Notes under the pieces: model-generated
Database searches by the model: none
Seen by the model: only the letters and a program-made list of their open reading frames with translations
What the model was told of the DNA's origin: nothing
Shown here: one piece after another, positions 59,375 through 64,000 of the stretch
Numbering within the stretch: position 1 is the stretch's first letter
Layout of the letters: each line of letters opens with the position of its first letter
Translations under genes and position numbers: made by a program
Assembly (NCBI RefSeq): GCF_007990755.1
Contig: NZ_BJXA01000036.1
Location: 21,108 to 85,107 of the forward strand
Length of the DNA stretch: 64,000 nucleotides
DNA from: Nocardia ninae NBRC 108245
Lineage (GTDB): Bacteria; Actinomycetota; Actinomycetes; Mycobacteriales; Mycobacteriaceae
Direction: 5' to 3'

Positions 59375-59965
59375 ATGATTACTAGCAATCAAACAGTTAC
59401 CAATGGGCCGCTGTACCAGCTGTCCCGCGGCGCCTGGCAGTCGCTACTGGCCATCGGCATCATCTCGGTGTTGACGGGCATGATCGTCCTGGTTTGGCCG
59501 GGACCGACGCTGGTGGTGGCGGGGATTCTGTTCGGCGCTTATCTCATGGCGTCCGGCATTCTCCAAGCGGTCGCCGCTTTCGGACCACAGGTCAGCGGCG
59601 GCTGGCGGGCGATGTCGCTCATCAGCGGCATCCTGTCGTTCATCCTGGCCTTCTTCTGCCTGCGCGATATCGGCAGTTCTATTGTGCTGCTCGCACTTTG
59701 GGTCGGCATCAGCGCGATGTTCCGCGGCATCGCCGCCCTGGCCGGCGGTGCCGAAGCGTCCAGCCGGATGCCGGGCCGCGGCTGGGCCGTCTTCTACGGA
59801 GTGCTACTGCTGCTCGGCGGTATCGCGCTGGTCGTCTGGCCGATTCACTCGATCGCGCGGCTCACACTCGTGGTCGGCTGCTGGCTGGTCGTCATGGGCA
59901 TCGTGGAGATCGTCCATGCCTTCCAGGTGCGCTCCGCAGCGAAGAGAATTCCCGCCGAACTGTAA
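59375..59965 (+). CDS. HdeD-family membrane protein
   Basis: The 196-residue protein has six hydrophobic helices in three pairs, with WPGPTLVVAGILFGAYLMASGILQ and the repeat LIVWPIHSIARLTLVVGCWLVVMGIVEIVHAFQVR-like end. This is the DUF308/HdeD pattern, linked to acid or general stress in other bacteria. A basic C-terminus (AAKRIPAEL) follows. The LysR-like gene starts 122 bases downstream on the same strand. Confidence 0.85.
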   Translation: MITSNQTVTNGPLYQLSRGAWQSLLAIGIISVLTGMIVLVWPGPTLVVAGILFGAYLMASGILQAVAAFGPQVSGGWRAMSLISGILSFILAFFCLRDIGSSIVLLALWVGISAMFRGIAALAGGAEASSRMPGRGWAVFYGVLLLLGGIALVVWPIHSIARLTLVVGCWLVVMGIVEIVHAFQVRSAAKRIPAEL

Positions 59966-60087
59966 ATGGCGTTCACACAGCAAACCCGGTGGACGCCCGC
60001 TCTCAGCGGGCGTCTATCGCACAGCTCATCCGGATTCGCTCGCAGTGCTGCCGAGCCGACACCCCCGGATGCGGAGAAAGGCCAGGC

Positions 60088-60405
60088 ATGGAGCCGATCT
60101 GGCTATCGACCGCCGATGGACCACTGAATCTGTATCGGCTGGCACAGTTTCTCGAAGTGGCCGAGCAGCTCAGTTTCACCCGGGCCGCCCGCAAGCTGCA
60201 CATCACCCAGCAGGCCCTCAGCACGGCGGTGCGCCGCCTGGAAAAAGACCTCGGCGTCGCCCTTTTCGAACGAACGACCCGGCGGGTCGCGCTCACCCGC
60301 GCGGGACGCACCTTGCGCGACGGTGCCCGCACACTGTTGATGGTCTCCCGTGCAGTGACGGTCCAGACCCGGCAGGCAGGCTCGACGCCCCGAACGCTCG
60401 GCTGA
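60088..60405 (+). CDS. LysR-type protein with DNA-binding domain only
   Basis: The ATG at 60088 after GAAAGGCC gives 105 residues. Residues 15-75 are a normal LysR winged helix (LAQFLEVAEQLSFTRAARKLHITQQALSTAVRRLEKDLGVALFERTTRRVALTRAG type). The linker helix follows, but the 200-residue effector-binding domain is absent and the protein ends TPRTLG*. Either the gene is truncated or it encodes a genuine short DNA-binding antagonist. Its TGA forms one end of the 28-base palindrome shared with the convergent gene. Confidence 0.8.
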   Translation: MEPIWLSTADGPLNLYRLAQFLEVAEQLSFTRAARKLHITQQALSTAVRRLEKDLGVALFERTTRRVALTRAGRTLRDGARTLLMVSRAVTVQTRQAGSTPRTLG

Positions 60406-60430
60406 GCGGCCGGGGCGCCCCGGCCGCTCA
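60403..60430. terminator. 28-base perfect palindrome holding both stop codons
   Basis: From 60403 to 60430 the sequence is a perfect palindrome: TGAGCGGCCGGGGC and its complement. Its first three bases are the TGA of the LysR-like gene and its last three, read on the other strand, are the TGA of the DUF2252 gene. It can form a strong hairpin in either transcript and should act as a bidirectional terminator. Confidence 0.8.
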
Positions 60431-61783
60431 GTACGCGGAGGGCGCAGCCGCTACCCGGCCCGACTCGATGGCTGTCGACAACGACTTATGGTCCGCCTCG
60501 GTCTGGTCCGCGTAGGCGAGGGCGAACTCGGCCATCGCTCGATCGAAACTGTCCCCGGTGCCCAGGTACGCGGCGATGGCGACACGGTCGCCGGTACGAG
60601 CGTGCGAGCGGGCAAGTGTGTGCCCGCACAGTGTGGCGTGCTTGCGCAGCATGCCACGAGACATGTCGGCGATATCCGGGGAGCCCTTCATATCGCGCAG
60701 CTGCCGCCAATAGTAGAACCGGCCCTCGGCATCACCCGCCCAGCCGAGGAGAATATCGCTGGAGGTTTGGGCGAGCTGTTGCCCATGCACGACACGATGA
60801 CCCTGATGCTTGAACTTGCTCGCCGACAGGTGCCGCGCCAGGACCGACACCTCCGCTTCCTTGACCTGAAGGAACAGCGGGCTTCCGGTACTCGTGTCTG
60901 CGAAGAGCCCTACGTAGCAACGTGTTCCGACGCTGCCCACGCCGACGACTTTACGCGCGACGTCGACCAGGGCGTATCGATCGAGCAGCACTCGACGATT
61001 TTCGGGCAGGGTCTTGCGATAGCCGGCGAGGGCACTCGCGACGCGGGCGTCTTCGTCCCCGTGGAACGGCACCAGCAGCGGCGGTTGGTGTTTGATCCGC
61101 GGGATACCGTCGGCGTCGGGTTCGGTGAGCTTGTTCAGCGCGTGCAGGCTGGTGCGGTTGCGTGCGGACCGCAGCGAACTCTCGACCTCTTTGCGTTGCT
61201 TCTGCTTTCGCACGAGCGCGGCGACCTCCTCCGCGTCGACCTGGTAATACCACACGGTCAGCGCATCGAGTTCGGCCATCTGGTTCATGGTTTCGCGGTA
61301 ACCACGTCCCGCCGCGAACGCTACCCGCTCGGCCTCGTCGTCGCCGAAACCGTTGGCGCGCGCCGAAACCGCGAGGCTGGCCGCGAGGCGTTTGACGTCC
61401 CATTCGAAGGGGCCGGGTAGCGTTTCGTCGAAATCGGTGATGTCGAGCACCAAGGTGCGTTCCGGGGAGGCATACACCTCGAAATTGGCTACATGGGCGT
61501 CGCCGCAAAGCTGCACCGTAAGGCCGGTGTTCGGCGAGTACGCCAGATCCGCGGCCATGATCGCGGCGGCGCCCCGCAGGAAAGGGAACGGTGCGGCGGC
61601 CATGCGGGCATAGCGAATCGGCACCAAATCAGGGAGTCGGGTGGCGACCTGTTCCTCCAGGATCGCGATGGGGTCTTCGCGGTCGGGCGCACATTGCCAT
61701 ACCCCGAGGGAAGAACGTGAAACTCGCTGACGCGTTGCTCGTCCTGCCGCGGCGGAATCGAAGGCGGTCGTCACTATCGTCAT
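60428..61783 (-). CDS. DUF2252 family protein
   Basis: The ATG at 61783 gives 451 residues. The family's conserved kinase-like core is visible: RYARMAAAPFPFLRGAA, LCGDAHVANFEVYA (catalytic-loop-like H-x-x-N) and LDITDFDETLPGPFEWDVKRLA (DFD). These precede YALVDVARKVVGVGSVGTR and ASKFKHQGHRVVHGQQL. DUF2252 proteins have a protein-kinase-like fold of unknown substrate and are widespread in actinobacteria and proteobacteria. It ends in the palindrome shared with the convergent LysR-like gene. Confidence 0.85.
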   Translation of the reverse strand: MTIVTTAFDSAAAGRATRQRVSRSSLGVWQCAPDREDPIAILEEQVATRLPDLVPIRYARMAAAPFPFLRGAAAIMAADLAYSPNTGLTVQLCGDAHVANFEVYASPERTLVLDITDFDETLPGPFEWDVKRLAASLAVSARANGFGDDEAERVAFAAGRGYRETMNQMAELDALTVWYYQVDAEEVAALVRKQKQRKEVESSLRSARNRTSLHALNKLTEPDADGIPRIKHQPPLLVPFHGDEDARVASALAGYRKTLPENRRVLLDRYALVDVARKVVGVGSVGTRCYVGLFADTSTGSPLFLQVKEAEVSVLARHLSASKFKHQGHRVVHGQQLAQTSSDILLGWAGDAEGRFYYWRQLRDMKGSPDIADMSRGMLRKHATLCGHTLARSHARTGDRVAIAAYLGTGDSFDRAMAEFALAYADQTEADHKSLSTAIESGRVAAAPSAY

Positions 61784-61943
61784 TCGACCACTATGGCCTG
61801 TTTCCACGACTCGGTAAACAACCAGCAAAATTCGTGTTGTATATGCACAGTATCGCGGTTGTCTACGATGACGAGGAATGAGCCCGGTGGGGCCGGTAAG
61901 CCAGCTTCCGTAAATACCCAGCTACACAACCGGACCCGGCTTG

Positions 61944-62867
61944 TCATCCGCAGGCCACTCGACCGGCTCGGTATCGCCGCGCTGCCCGGTAGATCGTGCT
62001 GCGGTCCTTCGACAATTGGTCTTGCGGTGCGCTCATACCGTCCGGCAACCGCATCGGATCGAAATCGGGTTCGCTCGAGAGTGTTTCGGCTTCGGTAAGG
62101 GTGAGCATGCCGAGCGGGATGGATTCCTGACCGGTCCACAGCTGGGTCGGGTCGTGCACGTCGTCATCCACGTCGGGCAGGTGGGCGGTCAGTTCGAAGC
62201 GGGCAGGAAGGCGGGTGGCGAGCTCTGTCGCGAGGTAGTCGCGTGGCTGTGCCTGAGCTGACGCGGCGGTCAGCGCCGGAAGTGGTTGCAGTGGCCGCCA
62301 GCTCAGGCGCGCCCATCGGGTGACGCCCGCCGCGTCGACCAAACCGAAGGCGTGCACCGCGTGATACGTCACGCCGGTGAAGCTGGTGATCGGCAGCGCT
62401 TGTTCGGCCAGGCTCAATGCGGTCGCCGCCTCGGGATGGTGGCGCACGAAGTCGGCGACGGCCGCCGGATCGCCGACCCCGGTCGCCCGGAGAAAAGCGA
62501 GCATGTCCGGACCGTTGCGCACGAAGAATACCGGCAGCGTGAACATGACGAGGTCGAGCTCGCCGATCCGCACCGCGAGGCCATGGTCCCCGGGGTCGCC
62601 GTCGTGCCCATCGTTGCCGCCGAGCGTGCTGGAGAAGCGCGCCGTGACGGGTGTTCGGGCCGCTGCGAACACCTCGGCCGCGCTCAGCCGCGCGGCCTGC
62701 CGGTACGGGGTGAAATCTCCGGTAGCCCCGCGACCGCGAGCGTGCAGTAGTCGCTGTCCGCGGTCGGCACCGGTCGCTGCGGCCAGCTGTTCGACGAAGC
62801 GCGTGTCGTCATCGTGAGGGTCGTTGGGCACAGTGGCGACCGTATGCTCCGGGTGTTCCAGCCGCAT
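61944..62867 (-). CDS. Small catalase-like heme protein (SrpA-type)
   Basis: The 307-residue protein matches the short catalase-related family, about 180 residues shorter than true catalases. The distal His occurs in RLLHARGRGATGDF, the Ser/Arg region in TARFSSTLGG, and the Asn segment in PVFFVRNGPDMLAFLRA. A C-terminal Tyr in RSTIYRAARRYRAG is in the position of the heme ligand. Such proteins have weak catalase and often peroxidase activity with organic substrates. It is divergent from the large LuxR-type regulator start, with 83 bases between. Confidence 0.82.
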   Translation of the reverse strand: MRLEHPEHTVATVPNDPHDDDTRFVEQLAAATGADRGQRLLHARGRGATGDFTPYRQAARLSAAEVFAAARTPVTARFSSTLGGNDGHDGDPGDHGLAVRIGELDLVMFTLPVFFVRNGPDMLAFLRATGVGDPAAVADFVRHHPEAATALSLAEQALPITSFTGVTYHAVHAFGLVDAAGVTRWARLSWRPLQPLPALTAASAQAQPRDYLATELATRLPARFELTAHLPDVDDDVHDPTQLWTGQESIPLGMLTLTEAETLSSEPDFDPMRLPDGMSAPQDQLSKDRSTIYRAARRYRAGRVACG

Positions 62868-62950
62868 CCGTCACCGTATCGGTCGGCGCGGCGAAGCGGA
62901 TCAACGGCGCTGATGGGCAACCGTCCAAGGTCCCGTACCATCCCTTCGAC

Positions 62951-64000
62951 ATGATTCTGTACGGACGGCGCCGAGAAAAAGGGGAGGTCGAGCAGGCCCT
63001 CGACGGCGCGCGGCGGGGTACGGGGTCGGCGCTGATGTTCTGGGGAGACCCCGGCATCGGCAAAACCGCGCTGCTGGAATACGCGACCACCGCCGCGACC
63101 GGCTTCCTGACGCTGACCTGTCGCGGCACCCGGATGGAGTCCGGACTCGCCTTCGCCGCCCTGCACGAGTTGCTGTGGCCGGTGATCGATCGGATCGACG
63201 CGCTGCCACCGCCCCAGGCGGCCGCCTTGCGCGGGGCACTCGGGCACAGCGGGGAGGCCGCGGATCGGTTTCTGATCGGTGCGGCGACGCTCACGCTGCT
63301 CTCCGAGTTCGCTACCGAACAGCCACTGCTGATCACCGTCGACGATGCGGACCTGCTCGACGAGCCGACCGCGACCTGCCTGACCTTCATCGCGCGACGG
63401 CTGCGCACCGAACCGATCGCCATGCTGCTCGCGGGGCACGACGACCCCGCGAACAGCGGCGCGTGGGAGCTGTTGCCAGGCTTCGAGGTCGGCCCGCTCG
63501 CCGACACCGACGCTGCCGAGCTGGTACGGCATGCGATGACCGGGGCTGACGCGGACACGGTGCGCCGCACCGTGCGGATGGCCGCGGGAAACCCGCTGGC
63601 GCTGCGCGAGCTACCCGGCGTCACCGAGGAGGGCGGCGAGCACACGCCGGTCGGCCCCCTGCTGCGCCGCGCGTTCAGCGCCCGTACCGCCCGGCTCTCG
63701 ACGGCCGCGCGAACTTTGCTCTTGGTCGCGGCGGCCGAGAACCGCGGCGATCCGCGCACGGTCCGCGAGGCGGCGGCCGAACTCGGTGCGGGTCCGGCGG
63801 CGTGGGATGAGGCGCGGCGGTCCGGGCTGCTCGCGGTCGTCGACGGTTGGACGCGGTTCCGAACCCCATTGCTCGCGGCCGTCGTTTACGACGAAGCTCC
63901 CTTCACGCAACGGCAATCGGCGCATCGCGCGCTGGCCCGCCAGCTGCCCGGCCCGGACGACGAGGGACTGCGGGCCTGGCACCTGGCGGCGGCCGCCGAC
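62951..64000 (+). CDS. Large ATP-binding regulator (LuxR/MalT-like), 5' part only
   Basis: The frame opens at ATG 62951 and is open to the window end (350 codons). It starts MILYGRRREKGEVEQAL and has the Walker A FWGDPGIGKTALLEY, the Walker B LLITVDDADLLDEP and, about residue 210, MAAGNPLALRELP, the AAA_16/NB-ARC-like core of large ATP-binding LuxR regulators. These usually run to about 900 residues with a C-terminal LuxR HTH, which would lie outside the window. No ribosome site is obvious, so the exact start is uncertain. It is divergent from the catalase-like gene. Confidence 0.8.
   Translation, partial: MILYGRRREKGEVEQALDGARRGTGSALMFWGDPGIGKTALLEYATTAATGFLTLTCRGTRMESGLAFAALHELLWPVIDRIDALPPPQAAALRGALGHSGEAADRFLIGAATLTLLSEFATEQPLLITVDDADLLDEPTATCLTFIARRLRTEPIAMLLAGHDDPANSGAWELLPGFEVGPLADTDAAELVRHAMTGADADTVRRTVRMAAGNPLALRELPGVTEEGGEHTPVGPLLRRAFSARTARLSTAARTLLLVAAAENRGDPRTVREAAAELGAGPAAWDEARRSGLLAVVDGWTRFRTPLLAAVVYDEAPFTQRQSAHRALARQLPGPDDEGLRAWHLAAAAD

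Noticed and set aside
59100-59378. Short plus frames upstream of the HdeD-like gene
   Set aside because: Three overlapping frames of similar length with low third-position bias and no motif; the region looks like promoter sequence.

Overview
The window looks like chromosomal DNA of a mycolic-acid actinobacterium, most likely Nocardia or a close relative. The evidence is the high G+C with strong G/C at third codon positions, frequent GTG starts and ATGA start/stop overlaps. The gene content agrees: a WhiB protein, a cutinase, a PE_PGRS-like glycine-rich secreted protein, an EmbR-like BTAD-FHA regulator divergent from a PknH-like kinase, and an HdeD-type protein. The genus is an inference. I saw no rRNA, tRNA, CRISPR array or intact insertion sequence.

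Region 1 (1-9.8 kb) is a cell-surface polysaccharide locus. A minus-strand run encodes a sugar C-methyltransferase, glucose-1-phosphate cytidylyltransferase, PIG-L deacetylase and NAD-dependent epimerase/dehydratase. A second C-methyltransferase-like gene, a family 2 glycosyltransferase and the start of another gene follow. An RmlC-type epimerase lies on the plus strand between the two groups. A 0.58 kb divergent gap containing a textbook intrinsic terminator precedes a plus-strand polyprenyl-phosphate sugar transferase and a pyruvyl transferase. Together they would make a (probably CDP-linked) branched or modified sugar and attach it to a pyruvylated glycan.

Region 2 (9.8-23 kb) is accessory and partly decayed. 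It holds a PGRS-like secreted protein with its own terminator, a GNAT gene, a two-component system whose histidine kinase has an extra membrane block and tail, and a secreted orphan. It also holds a frameshifted DUF262 relic, a two-gene operon (coiled-coil protein plus DUF4041/GIY-YIG protein) that is the best candidate for an undescribed, possibly defensive, system, a frameshifted GNAT pseudogene, and a secreted cutinase with an extra C-terminal domain.

Region 3 (23-40.5 kb) contains a membrane-anchored beta-propeller protein paired with a polytopic membrane protein. A MarR regulator with two palindromic operators is divergent from an alpha/beta hydrolase and an EamA transporter. Further on are a methyltransferase, a membrane protein with a tandem-repeat tail, a small HAD-like protein, an MHS-type transporter downstream of acetoacetyl-CoA synthetase, a lipase with an altered nucleophile elbow, and a GAF-PucR type regulator.

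Region 4 (40.5-47.3 kb) has a FAD monooxygenase divergent from an ACP-GNAT fusion gene that is translationally coupled to a secreted Cys-containing peptide. An EmbR-like regulator and a PknH-like kinase form a second divergent pair, followed by a PAS protein.

Region 5 (47.3-57.3 kb) contains crotonase and SDR genes divergent from phenolic acid decarboxylase, a MetE-C-like methyltransferase, a 2-oxoglutarate oxygenase with an uncharacterised partner and a divergent AraC regulator, and a MarR-carboxylesterase pair. The padC and carboxylesterase promoters carry the same CTTTTG-N3-CAAAA operator flush against the -10, which suggests a two-locus hydroxycinnamate regulon.

Region 6 (57.3-64 kb) has AraC and WhiB regulators, an HdeD-like protein, a truncated LysR, a DUF2252 protein, a small catalase-like protein and the first part of a large ATP-binding regulator cut by the window edge.
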